This document shows, one piece after another, positions 52,128 to 61,266 of a stretch of 64,000 bases of DNA. How positions within the stretch are numbered: position 1 is the stretch's first letter; each line of letters begins with the position of its first letter. Both the position numbers and the translations under genes were made by a program. The stretch is from Pontibacter chinhatensis (GTDB lineage: Bacteria > Bacteroidota > Bacteroidia > Cytophagales > Hymenobacteraceae), in NCBI RefSeq assembly GCF_900113285.1, contig NZ_FOOT01000002.1, positions 744,001-808,000 on the forward strand, given 5' to 3'. Under the pieces are notes generated by a model. That model saw nothing but the letters and a program-made list of their open reading frames with translations, searched no databases and was not told where the DNA came from.

Positions 52128-53843
52128 TTACAGGTTTCCCTTCTTCATCTCGCTCACGGCATAATCCACAGCACGGGCCGTCAGAGCCATGTAGGTGAGC
52201 GAGGGGTTCTGCGTACCGGTAGAGGTCATGCAGGCACCGTCGGTAACGAATACATTTTTGCAGGCGTGCAGCTGGTTATACTCGTTCAAGAGCGAGGTTT
52301 TTGGGTCACGTCCCATCCGTACGCCGCCCATTTCGTGAATGTCAAGCCCAGGTGCCTGCTTGCTGTCGTTGGTGTGGATGTTCTTACAGCCGGCCTTGTC
52401 GAGCATCTCCGCCCCTTGCACCAGAAAATCCTTCATCGATTTTTCGTCATTCTCGTCATACCCAACCGACACCTTCAACAAGGGCATGCCCCAGGCATCT
52501 TTCTCGCTCGTGCTCAGGCTCACGTAGTTACTCTCCTTCGGAATCGTCTCCCCTTGCATCATCATGTAGATGCCCCAGTTTCCAGGCTCCGACAACGCAT
52601 CCTTGTAGGCTGCTCCAAGCTGCTCGCCGTTAGGGCCAGCGCCTGACCTACCTCTGCCGGCGCTATAGAAAACCATATACCCGCGCAGGAAATCGGTTTC
52701 CTGCTTGTGCACGTTGCGGAAGTTCGGCATCATCACCGCGCACGGGCGACGGCCATAGTAATAGCTGTCTTCATACCCGTCCATACTTGCTGAAAGCGAG
52801 CCCCTGTAGTTATGGAAGGCTACATACTTCCCTAAAAGCCCGTTATCATTTCCTAAACCGTTCGGGAAGCGGGAAGAGGTGGAGTTGAGCAGGATAAGGT
52901 TCGTGTTCAGCGCCGCGGCATTCACAAAAATAATGTTCGCAAAGTATTCGGTTGCTTCCTTGGTGTGTGCATCCACCACGCGTACTCCTACAGCTTTGCC
53001 TTTCTGCTCATCATAAAGTATAGAATGCACCACCGAGTCGGGGCGCAGGGTGAGGTTACCGGTTTTGGCGGCCCAAGGCAAGGTGGAGGAGTTGGAGGAG
53101 AAGTAGCCGCCATACGGGCAACCACGCTGGCACAGGGTTCTGGCCTGGCACTGCCCCCGCCCCTGCTGGTGATGGATTTCCTCCGGCTTGGTTAAATGGG
53201 CGCAGCGGCCAATCATCACATGGCGGTCTTTATAGGTCTCTACAATCCGTTTGCGGATGGCTTTCTCCACCACGTTCATCTCCCAGGGTGGCAGGAACTC
53301 GCCGTCTGGCAAAGTGTCTACCCCATCTTTGTTCCCGCTGATACCCACAAAACGTTCCACATAGCTGTACCAGGGGGCAATATCATCATAACGAATAGGC
53401 CAATCCACAGCAAAGCCATCACGTGCCGGGCCTTCGAAATCATACTTGCTCCAGCGTTGGGTCTGGCGCGCCCACAACAGCGACTTGCCACCCACCTGGT
53501 AGCCACGAATCCAATCGAAAGGCTTTTCCTGCACATAGGGGTGTTCCTTATCCTTCACAAAGAAATGGGTAGCATCCTCTTTGAAAGCATAGCACCTGGA
53601 GGCGATCGGGTTTTCCTCGCTTAGCTCGAGCGACAAACGGCCACGGTGTGGGAAATCCCAGGGGTTCTTGGTGGCTGTGGGATAGTCTTTCAGGTGCTCC
53701 ACATTCCTTCCCCGCTCCAGCACCAGGGTTTTCAGGCCTTTGTCACATAATTCTTTGGCAGCCCAGCCGCCACTAATCCCAGACCCGATCACGATGGCGT
53801 CAAAGGTATGGTCAGCGAATTTAGAGGTATTGATATTTGCCAT
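52128..53843 (-). CDS. GMC-family FAD oxidoreductase, probable glucoside 3-dehydrogenase, copy 2
   Basis: 571 residues, the same length as copy 1 and about 70-75% identical by eye. Same FAD motif (IVIGSGISGGWAAKEL), Cys triad (CQARTLCQRGC) and catalytic segments (DIHEMGGVRMG; GTQNPSLTYMA). Divergence is highest around residues 355-425 (substrate-side region; YEDSYYYGRRPCAVMMPNF against a different stretch), so the copies may prefer different glycosides. No subunit 3 gene adjoins it; it may share the one at 45641-46180. First gene upstream of it on this strand is the HEAT/DUF1080 gene, 85 bp away. Confidence 0.85.
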   Translation of the reverse strand: MANINTSKFADHTFDAIVIGSGISGGWAAKELCDKGLKTLVLERGRNVEHLKDYPTATKNPWDFPHRGRLSLELSEENPIASRCYAFKEDATHFFVKDKEHPYVQEKPFDWIRGYQVGGKSLLWARQTQRWSKYDFEGPARDGFAVDWPIRYDDIAPWYSYVERFVGISGNKDGVDTLPDGEFLPPWEMNVVEKAIRKRIVETYKDRHVMIGRCAHLTKPEEIHHQQGRGQCQARTLCQRGCPYGGYFSSNSSTLPWAAKTGNLTLRPDSVVHSILYDEQKGKAVGVRVVDAHTKEATEYFANIIFVNAAALNTNLILLNSTSSRFPNGLGNDNGLLGKYVAFHNYRGSLSASMDGYEDSYYYGRRPCAVMMPNFRNVHKQETDFLRGYMVFYSAGRGRSGAGPNGEQLGAAYKDALSEPGNWGIYMMMQGETIPKESNYVSLSTSEKDAWGMPLLKVSVGYDENDEKSMKDFLVQGAEMLDKAGCKNIHTNDSKQAPGLDIHEMGGVRMGRDPKTSLLNEYNQLHACKNVFVTDGACMTSTGTQNPSLTYMALTARAVDYAVSEMKKGNL

Positions 53844-53928
53844 CTTGCTTATCTAAATAATGTTAAACCTTTGAACAACTGAAGGCCGGTAGATGCCGGC
53901 CTTCAGGGTATACATTACAGAAAGAAAC

Positions 53929-56900
53929 TTATAGCGCTTTCTGGTCTTTGCTCAAGTCTTTGATGCGGATGTTGCGGAACCAAACTGTAGAGCCGTGGCC
54001 CAGGAAGCCGATGTGGCCTTTGGTTCTTTTCAGCCCCGGATGGTCTTTTCCATCCAGTGTACCGTTCTTGCTTGCCTGCGCAATGTCGCCGTCCAGGATG
54101 GTCGTGCCATTCAGGATTACCTTCACCTTTGGCCCTTTCACGATCACTTCCTGGTAGTTCCACTCTCCTACCGGCTTCAAAGCGCCCCGCTTCGCGGTAA
54201 GCACCCCGTACACAGAACCATGGTACTGGTGATCGTCCAGGTCTCTGTAGATGTCGGCGTCGTTGTCCAGAATCTGCAGTTCCATTCCTTCATAGGCGGC
54301 ATCCCCCTCAAGCGGGGCACGCACGCCCAGCCCGTTATTGGCTCCAGGCGTAAGCTTAAACTCGAAACGGAAAACAAAGTCGCTGTACTCTTCCTTCGTG
54401 AACAGGTTGCCGCCGTTTCCGAACTTGGGCTTGTGCACCACCATCACCCCATCTTCTATCACGTAGTCGGTGGTGTTACCCTGCCAGTTGTGCATGTTGG
54501 TACCGTCGAACAGCACCTTGAAACCTTCTTTCTTCTCTGCCGCACTCAGCTCAAATGGCTTAGGGCGTGGAATTTCGCGGATGTAAATATCGCGGTACGC
54601 TATCCTGGAGCCGTGTGCCTGCAGTTCTATCTGCTCCTCAGGGAAAATTGGCAGGTCGCGATTCCAGAAGTTCTCCAGTATCACATTGTCCGTTACCAGT
54701 TCTCCGTTCAGGTATACCGTCACCCGGTCACCTTGCATCAGGATACGGAAGTTGTTCCACTCGCCAAGCGGGTTGTCGGCTACCTTGAGTGGCTTGCTCG
54801 GATGTACTTTGTTGTTGTACAGGCCGCCTGAACCTACCTGTGCGCCCACGTCTACGCGGGAAGTGTCCCAGATCTGTACCTGCGGCGTACCTCTCAGGTA
54901 AATACCGGCATCGCCCTCCTTGTGGCCGTCGTCGAAGATCTTCCAGTCCACGAACATTTCGATGTCGCTGTACTTCTTCACAGAAGCAATGTTATCGCCT
55001 TTGCCTGTGAAGATCAGTTCGCCGTTCTCCACCACCCAGCTTTTGCGCATCTGCTCATCGGCCTGCTGCTGCTTTTGAGCCAGCGTCTTCTTGTCCATTT
55101 TGGCGCGCGCGATAGGGTTCTCTACCAGACCTTTCCAGCCGGTCAGGTCTTTGCCGTTAAACATCGCCACGAAGCCCTCGCCTTGTGGCATCTCTGCCAG
55201 GAACTTGCGCATCGACTCTTTCTGGTACTCGCTGTCCGGCCCCTGCAGCACCTGGATGGTTTTGTTCAGGTACTCCCGCACCACGTTGCCCTGGAAATCA
55301 GTGCTGGACAAAGCGATGTTCATCACGGCATGGGCGGCCTGTTGCTGCAAAGCGGTATCATCCAGGTACTTGCCTGCAAACACCAGCGCCGGGAAGGTTC
55401 TATTTCTGCCTACTTGCGTGAGGATCAGCTGCTTCTGCTCTGTGGTTTTAGCCACCTCCATGGCCTTGCGAAGCATCAACACTTTTTGGTCGGCAGGATA
55501 TTTCGCAATGCTCACGGCACGGATATAGCCTTTCAGTGCCTGGTCCAGGTAGGTAGCATTGTTAGCACCTGCGCAGATATTGTACAGCTCCTCTGCCGCA
55601 CTTACATCCGACCACTGTGAGAGTGCTGCCAAAGCAGCTGTTTTTGTAGTGGCATCACCATTCTGGAAGGCCTGGGCCACCGCCTGAAGCGCCTGGTCTC
55701 CTCCTATACTTGCCAGGATGTTAAAGTAAGCCGTCCGCTTTTCTGCCGGCGCCTCATTCATCTTTTGCAGTACCAGTTCTGCCTTCTCCGCCTGGTTTTC
55801 ATAGTCGCCTACGGCGGCTACAACGGCCTTTTGCACCGCTGCAAGCTCTTCCGGCTGAGAGGTTTCGTTCAGCAGGGTGAACAGCTGCGGCAGGTTGTCT
55901 TTGCTTGCGATGTTGGCAAGTGCCTCCAGGGCAGCCTTGCGTACGGCCGTATTGTTGTGCTTGGCATAAGGAAGCACCTCCTGGAACCTTCTGCTTTCAC
56001 CGCGGGCGCCTAATACTGCTAACAGTTCTGCCTGCGCTACCGCTGGCATTTTTGGCAAGGCCTGTGCTACTTTATCTGTCATCCCATCTCCTTTCATGAT
56101 CAGGAGAGCGTTTCTAACGGCGATGGCTTCTTGCTCACCACCTTTGCGCATGGCTTTCAGCAGGGATGGCAGCGCCTCTTGCTGGCCCAGCTTACCCGCA
56201 GCTCCGATGGCAGCGATTCTTACCTGGGCATCTTTGCTCTTCAAGGCTTTTTCTACTGCTGGCAAGGCGCCTTTCGCACCGTTGTTGCCCAGCATGGTGA
56301 TGATTTCTGCCTGTATCGCTGGATCGGCTTTCTTCTGCTTGTTTACCCACAGTGAGGTGTTTTCTGCTGTTACGTAAGGGCCGGCAAACTTCAGGGCAGC
56401 GGCGCGGTACTCTTTGTTGGGGTCACCGGCGGCGTTTACCAGAAGCGGCATACTTTGCTCTTTCTGCGCGTCGCTCAAAAGTTTCAGGGCTGCCGTGCGC
56501 GTGTGCACCTGCTCATCTGCAGTGGTTTTGCTCAGCATCGACTGGGCCAGGCGTGCAGCTACATCCGTTTGTCCCTTCTCGGTAAGGCGGTTGGCATACA
56601 GCAGGTAGGCGGCAACAGCGTTGTCTTTGTCAAACTTGTAGTTATCTGCTTCCGCGGCCTTAGCCAGGGCAGCCTCGGAGGCCGGATCCGCGATGTTGGC
56701 CAGGGCAAAGAGGGACAGCTTGCGCAGTTTCTCGTCCTGGCTGTTGGCCAGAGAAGTTAAGGCCGGCACAGCTGCTGCATGGCGGGTATCACCCAATGCC
56801 CCAACCAAAGCCAACTGGCAATCTCCCTTTGAGCTTTGCAGGGCCTGCAGCAGCGCCTGGCTGGCGGCAGGAGTGTTTATACTTGTCAGGGCTCTGGCGG

Positions 56901-57357
56901 CAGGGCCGCAAAGGCGGCCATCGCCCAGGTACCCCTGCAGACACGCAACGGCCTGATCGTCGCCGACCATTTGCAGCTGCCTGATCAAAAAGGCTTTGTT
57001 CTCCTCATGCCCGGCGCTCTGAAGGGCTTTGCAATAGGCGTTGGCACTCATTTTTCGCCAATCCTCCCGCTCCGCCTCCATTACGTAGGAAGAGAAGCCG
57101 CCTAGCGCATACTCTATACTTGTATTGTCGCCCTTGCCGGGCTCCGACAGCATGCTGGCCATTTGCAGGATTCCCTCCTCGCCCATGGCAGCAATTCCCG
57201 TCATACTTGCCTCCAGGTGCTTTTCGTCCCGGGCCGGCAGTTCTGCCAGTAAGTCAGCGATCTTCGTGGAGAGGGTTCGCTGGTCATTTTTGCGTTGCCC
57301 CATCACGGCAGTGCTTAGCATAAGCAAGGCCAGGAGCACGAATGATATTTTTCTCAT
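53929..57357 (-). CDS. HEAT-repeat protein with two DUF1080 (3-keto-disaccharide hydrolase) domains
   Basis: 1142 residues. Signal peptide (to about residue 20, ending VMGQ). Residues about 30-700 are helical HEAT-like repeats (VPALTSLANSQDEKLRKLSLFALANI; LPAVEKALKSKDAQVRIAAIGAAGKLG). Two DUF1080 jelly rolls follow: 728-930 (GFVAMFNGKDLTGW...) and 946-1135 (GFKVLFDGTNMHNW...). DUF1080 enzymes cleave 3-keto-glycosides, which fits the GMC dehydrogenases nearby. The first domain contains GDAGIYLRG and the second NNGLGVRAP, matching family loops. Secreted to the periplasm or surface. Confidence 0.88.
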   Translation of the reverse strand: MRKISFVLLALLMLSTAVMGQRKNDQRTLSTKIADLLAELPARDEKHLEASMTGIAAMGEEGILQMASMLSEPGKGDNTSIEYALGGFSSYVMEAEREDWRKMSANAYCKALQSAGHEENKAFLIRQLQMVGDDQAVACLQGYLGDGRLCGPAARALTSINTPAASQALLQALQSSKGDCQLALVGALGDTRHAAAVPALTSLANSQDEKLRKLSLFALANIADPASEAALAKAAEADNYKFDKDNAVAAYLLYANRLTEKGQTDVAARLAQSMLSKTTADEQVHTRTAALKLLSDAQKEQSMPLLVNAAGDPNKEYRAAALKFAGPYVTAENTSLWVNKQKKADPAIQAEIITMLGNNGAKGALPAVEKALKSKDAQVRIAAIGAAGKLGQQEALPSLLKAMRKGGEQEAIAVRNALLIMKGDGMTDKVAQALPKMPAVAQAELLAVLGARGESRRFQEVLPYAKHNNTAVRKAALEALANIASKDNLPQLFTLLNETSQPEELAAVQKAVVAAVGDYENQAEKAELVLQKMNEAPAEKRTAYFNILASIGGDQALQAVAQAFQNGDATTKTAALAALSQWSDVSAAEELYNICAGANNATYLDQALKGYIRAVSIAKYPADQKVLMLRKAMEVAKTTEQKQLILTQVGRNRTFPALVFAGKYLDDTALQQQAAHAVMNIALSSTDFQGNVVREYLNKTIQVLQGPDSEYQKESMRKFLAEMPQGEGFVAMFNGKDLTGWKGLVENPIARAKMDKKTLAQKQQQADEQMRKSWVVENGELIFTGKGDNIASVKKYSDIEMFVDWKIFDDGHKEGDAGIYLRGTPQVQIWDTSRVDVGAQVGSGGLYNNKVHPSKPLKVADNPLGEWNNFRILMQGDRVTVYLNGELVTDNVILENFWNRDLPIFPEEQIELQAHGSRIAYRDIYIREIPRPKPFELSAAEKKEGFKVLFDGTNMHNWQGNTTDYVIEDGVMVVHKPKFGNGGNLFTKEEYSDFVFRFEFKLTPGANNGLGVRAPLEGDAAYEGMELQILDNDADIYRDLDDHQYHGSVYGVLTAKRGALKPVGEWNYQEVIVKGPKVKVILNGTTILDGDIAQASKNGTLDGKDHPGLKRTKGHIGFLGHGSTVWFRNIRIKDLSKDQKAL

Positions 57358-57418
57358 GTTGTTAGCAAAGTATAATTCTAACCTATAAAAGAATGCTTTT
57401 TAATTCTTAGCCAAGCTG

Positions 57419-58693
57419 TTACACCAGTGTCCAGTCCGAACGCATCGGTTGGTAAACCAGGCGGTTGGCGCCTTCGTCGTTGATGAACTCCTGCTTCACG
57501 GGGTCGAACTTGAGGTTGCGCCCCAGGCGCAGGGCAGCCAGGCCCATGTTTACCAGCGTGCAGGAGCGGTGGCCGTTTTCCTCGTTCAGGGCAAACTTCT
57601 GGCGGTTCTTCACAGCCTGCACAAAGTCTGTTACCTGCGGCTCCGGATCAGGGAAAGCGGCTAGTTTCCTTCTAAGGTCAGGAATGTCGGAACGGAAGCC
57701 CGGGTAGAGCTTGCCTTTCGGCCCCTCGATGTAAGGGATGTTTTCTTCCTTGCCCTCACCGTCCAGGATGATTTGGCATCCATCTTCATAAGTATAAGTT
57801 ATCCTGCGCCAGGTACCTACAGCATCTGCGTGTTGCTGCGGCGCATCAATCTCCACGGAAACCGGGCTGGTGTTGTCTTTGCCCAGGAAGTACTGGATAG
57901 GGTCCAGATAGTGTTGGCCCATGTCGCCGAGGCCGCCGCCATCGTAGTCCCAGTAGCCGCGGAAGGTGCCATGCACACGGTGCGGATTGTAAGGCTTATA
58001 AGGAGCAGGGCCCAGCCACATGTTGTAGTCCAGTTCCTGTGGTACCGGCGTTGGGTCCAAGTTGGTTTTGCCTACCCAGTAGAATTTCCAGTCGTAGCCG
58101 GTACCGCGTCCTACGGTCACTTTCAGGGGCCAGCCCAGCAAACCGCTATCCACCAGTTTCTTGATAGGCTTTACCGTAGTCCCCATGCCGTAGAAGATAT
58201 CATCGAAGCGGAACCAGGTGTTGAGGCGGAAGATGCGCCCATGCTGCTGCACAGCCTCTACCACGCGCTTGCCCTCTCCTATGGTCCGGGTCATCGGCTT
58301 TTCGCACCAGATGTCCTTTCCGGCGCGGGCCGCATCCGCGGCCATAATGCCGTGCCAGTGCGGCGGGGTGGCGATGTGCACAATATCCACCTCCGGCATC
58401 TGGATCATCTCCCGGTAATCGGTAAACGTTTTAACGCCCTTGCCCAACATGTCCACCGCTTTCTTCAGGTGGTTCCGGTCTACATCGCATACCGCTACTA
58501 CTCTCGTGTCGGCATAAGGGAAGTGGTTACGCCCCATAGCTCCCACCCCAATCACGCCTTTGGTGAGCTGGTCGCTTGGGGCTACATAGCCCTTTCCGCC
58601 TAGCACAAACCGGGGCACAATGGTAAAAGCGGCGAAAGCCATCGCAGACTTCTTAATAAAGTCTCGTCTTGGGTTCTCTTTGTCTGGTTTCAT
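57419..58693 (-). CDS. Gfo/Idh/MocA-family oxidoreductase, Tat-exported
   Basis: 424 residues. Twin-arginine signal NPRRDFIKKSAMAFAAF. NAD(P)-binding fold (GVIGVGAMGRNHFPYADTRVVAVCDVD), EKPMTRTIGEGKRVVEA with the catalytic Lys, and GDMGQHYLDPIQYFLG. Tat export suggests that it folds with its cofactor before crossing the membrane. Related periplasmic members interconvert 3-keto sugars and sugars. 61 bp upstream of the DUF1080 gene, same strand, probable operon Gfo - HEAT/DUF1080 - GMC2. Confidence 0.92.
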   Translation of the reverse strand: MKPDKENPRRDFIKKSAMAFAAFTIVPRFVLGGKGYVAPSDQLTKGVIGVGAMGRNHFPYADTRVVAVCDVDRNHLKKAVDMLGKGVKTFTDYREMIQMPEVDIVHIATPPHWHGIMAADAARAGKDIWCEKPMTRTIGEGKRVVEAVQQHGRIFRLNTWFRFDDIFYGMGTTVKPIKKLVDSGLLGWPLKVTVGRGTGYDWKFYWVGKTNLDPTPVPQELDYNMWLGPAPYKPYNPHRVHGTFRGYWDYDGGGLGDMGQHYLDPIQYFLGKDNTSPVSVEIDAPQQHADAVGTWRRITYTYEDGCQIILDGEGKEENIPYIEGPKGKLYPGFRSDIPDLRRKLAAFPDPEPQVTDFVQAVKNRQKFALNEENGHRSCTLVNMGLAALRLGRNLKFDPVKQEFINDEGANRLVYQPMRSDWTLV

Positions 58694-59292
58694 GAAACAT
58701 GAAGATTTTATACAACTTCTAATTTATAGTGATATGGCTGCCAGGAGCCACGTAAAAACAAACAGTAAGCGTAAAATCCGAAACCAATAGCTGTCTGGCC
58801 CTAACAGGCTGCAGCACTCCGGAGGTAAGAAATTCTTTGCCGCTGCTTAGGCAGGAAAACTAATCTTAGTTTTTTGCCAATAGCGTGGAATAGTGTTAGG
58901 GAAGCGTCGTGTGGGTTGGTCTTCTCTTATGTTGATTAGTTTTCTGCACAATTCCAGTTGTGCTACAGGTAGCTGTAAAGTGACTTTTGAGCCTTTCAAT
59001 ATAGAGATTAAAATATTACAAGAAAAGTCTATTGCACTTAAAAATAAGATTTAATTGATTTCTGAGAGTACAGACACAACCATCCTTCTGCTGCTTAAGC
59101 CAAGGTTTTATACTTTGATGATACTATACTTTGTAATGGTTAGAATGCGGATCAGGATTACATTTTCTGCCAGAGGAAAAGTAGGCTTTAGAGAGGCGGC
59201 AGGGATAAGAGGAGAAAAGGGCTTGTTGCACTCAAGATCAAAGAGATACTCCTCAAAGTCACGCACACAGTAGCTCTGCAGAAACTCAGGTA
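58694..59292. other. gene-free intergenic region
   Basis: 599 bp. No credible gene; the short plus-strand frame at 59055-59273 has no family likeness. It contains a 34-nt AT-rich block (58994-59027) that is repeated at 61153-61186. Confidence 0.6.
58994..59027 (-). promoter_or_regulatory. conserved 34-nt block upstream of the Gfo gene
   Basis: Plus strand begins TTTCAATATAGAGATTAAAA; about 28 of 34 positions match 61153-61186. On the minus strand it reads towards the Gfo gene, 300 bp upstream. Might be a shared promoter or regulator site. Confidence 0.4.
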
Positions 59293-60984
59293 CTACAGGC
59301 TAAAGTGTTCCCAGGCAAGTTCAAAACCTCTTTCAGCCCAGGGCAGGTCTTCCTCCAGCACGACCCTTACCCTCAGGCTCCTGCCAGCTCCTTTTTGCGC
59401 GTGGCCGAGCGGCAGGCTCAAGCGTTGGGTCTGGCGCGGCCCCAGGCTAATGCCTGTTACCTCCCCCCTGTCCACGACCTGCTCTCCCGCCAGCAGCTCC
59501 CATTGCAACTTTACTTGAGGAGCAGCGGCAAAATCATAAAGGTTGCTGATGCTCATACCCTTATCGTTTGTCAGCTCCATCCTGAAGGACTGATTCGCCT
59601 TTTTAAGCTCTGCTCGCTGTTCCGCTGAAAGCTTGGTGAAATCAATGGACGCGAGAGGCAGGTTGGTGATGGCATCGGCGTTTGTCAGCGCGAGGAGCGG
59701 ACGGTCGGGGTCCAGGCGGGTGAGGCTATCGGAGAGGAGGTCCAGGTGGGCTTTCTCCGCGGACCAGGCAATGACAGAGGGGCGGTTCCGGAGCTTCAGG
59801 ATAGTGGCCATAGGAAGCCTAAGTTGTAAACCTGATTCCTTTCCCTCCTCCGGGGCCAGGTGCTGGATGATGTAGAGCCCATACTTATCGGCCAGGTGGT
59901 AGAGTTCCAGACTGGCGGGGATGCCGGAAACGAAAACCGTGTTGACATGGTGCTGCTTCAGCTTCCGGACAAACCCCTCCAGCTGCTCCGCACTGGGTGC
60001 GGCCTCGTGGAGCGCCGGGTGGGTATAGCTAACGGGTTTGAACCGGGCGGTCACGCCGTTTACTTGTAGCTGCCGGTCCTGCACCTTCGTGGTGCGCACC
60101 CCCACCCGCTCAGCCAAGACCTGCGAGAATTTGAACCTGCTGGAGGAGATAGTATTCGTAACCAGGTACAGGTAGGGCGTTTCCGCATTCCACTTGCCTG
60201 CTATGACTTCCGGGTGATCGGTGTAAAAGAACAGGTGGGTCTTCCCTTTGGGAATAATTTGGCTGATGCTGCCCGTGCGGTGATGGACATAATCCTCCTT
60301 CAACTCGCCTTCCATACTCATTACCTTCTCTTCGGAGGCGTAGTGAGAGGTGTTGAAGGGCTGCGTGGAGTAGTTTCTCAGCCTGAAGAGATAGACCCAG
60401 GTAAGGCTTCTGTAGTAATTGGGGTAGCGCATGAGGGTCCTGACCTGCGTCTCCACTACATGGAAGCTCGGCGCGGCTACTATCAAAAACCCGGAGGCCA
60501 GCTCGCTTGCCTCACCGGCAGCCTTGTCGCCCCAAACCCGCAGCCGCAGTGAGTCATCTTCATCCGTCAGCAGCGGCCCCAGGTGGATTTTCACGTCGAC
60601 ACCGGCCGCGTCCAGCCGGGTGCGGCGCCCGTTGATTTCCAAGGTAAAGGCTATTTTAGGGGTGCGCACCACCAGGAACTTCTCCAATCCGTCCCACCGG
60701 GGTGGAAATGTCAGGGAACTGGAAAAAACGGAAGCAGGGGCTTTTTCACCAGAGGTGCTGGCCAGCCGCTGAATACTCCTCTCCCACCTTACTTCCTCCA
60801 CCATCGCAGAAGACAAAGGGTCAAAGGTCAGGGCCTTTTCTTCACTCTCAAAAGGGATGATAACAGGTCCGTACTCTATGAGGCTATCTGCCAGCGCTGC
60901 CTTGCCTTCCTCCTGAGCCAGGGCAGGACAAGACAGAGCAAGGAAAAGTATGGCCGGAAGAATGAAGTTTGATGGAATACGCAT
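59293..60984 (-). CDS. degenerate GH2/LacZ-like secreted protein
   Basis: 563 residues. Signal peptide (CPALAQ, cut near 23). N-terminal jelly-roll-like and Ig-like segments, WNAETPYLYLVTNT (GH2 signature), a shortened barrel region (LKQHHVNTVFVSGIPASLELYHLADKYGLYIIQHLAPE, then NRPSVIAWSAEKAH) and a LacZ domain 4-like C-terminus (ISNLYDFAAAPQVKLQWELLAGEQVVDRGEV). The usual WS-x-x-NE acid motif is replaced by WSAEK and the nucleophile part of the barrel is missing, so hydrolase activity is unlikely. Perhaps a glycan-binding protein of the locus. Confidence 0.7.
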   Translation of the reverse strand: MRIPSNFILPAILFLALSCPALAQEEGKAALADSLIEYGPVIIPFESEEKALTFDPLSSAMVEEVRWERSIQRLASTSGEKAPASVFSSSLTFPPRWDGLEKFLVVRTPKIAFTLEINGRRTRLDAAGVDVKIHLGPLLTDEDDSLRLRVWGDKAAGEASELASGFLIVAAPSFHVVETQVRTLMRYPNYYRSLTWVYLFRLRNYSTQPFNTSHYASEEKVMSMEGELKEDYVHHRTGSISQIIPKGKTHLFFYTDHPEVIAGKWNAETPYLYLVTNTISSSRFKFSQVLAERVGVRTTKVQDRQLQVNGVTARFKPVSYTHPALHEAAPSAEQLEGFVRKLKQHHVNTVFVSGIPASLELYHLADKYGLYIIQHLAPEEGKESGLQLRLPMATILKLRNRPSVIAWSAEKAHLDLLSDSLTRLDPDRPLLALTNADAITNLPLASIDFTKLSAEQRAELKKANQSFRMELTNDKGMSISNLYDFAAAPQVKLQWELLAGEQVVDRGEVTGISLGPRQTQRLSLPLGHAQKGAGRSLRVRVVLEEDLPWAERGFELAWEHFSL

Positions 60985-61152
60985 GCGCTTTTACGGCTTA
61001 TTTGACAAACACAGGCCCAATGTCCGAAAGCCTGTTTACTTTACTCACCCCCTCCTAGAGATTCGCCTGCCGCTATCGTTTACTTTCCATCTAATTGATA
61101 TCTCCAACAACAGTAATCGTGCGCCCTAAGTATATGTAAATCAACCCCGAGG

Positions 61153-61186
61153 CTTCAATATAGAAATTAAACTATTACGAGTAAAA
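61153..61186. promoter_or_regulatory. conserved 34-nt block upstream of the GH2-like gene
   Basis: CTTCAATATAGAAATTAAAC and the following 14 nt match 58994-59027. It lies 169 bp upstream of the GH2-like gene (minus strand) and 81 bp upstream of nhaA (plus strand). Confidence 0.4.
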
Positions 61187-61266
61187 CCAACTAAGTGATT
61201 ACTTGTTCCTACACAGGAAATCCATCCAGTTCTAGTATCTTAAAACCAAATTCTTTATTTTTAGGC

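Noticed and set aside
59055..59273. 72-residue plus-strand frame before the GH2-like gene
   Set aside because: Low-complexity, AT-rich, no likeness; probably non-coding.
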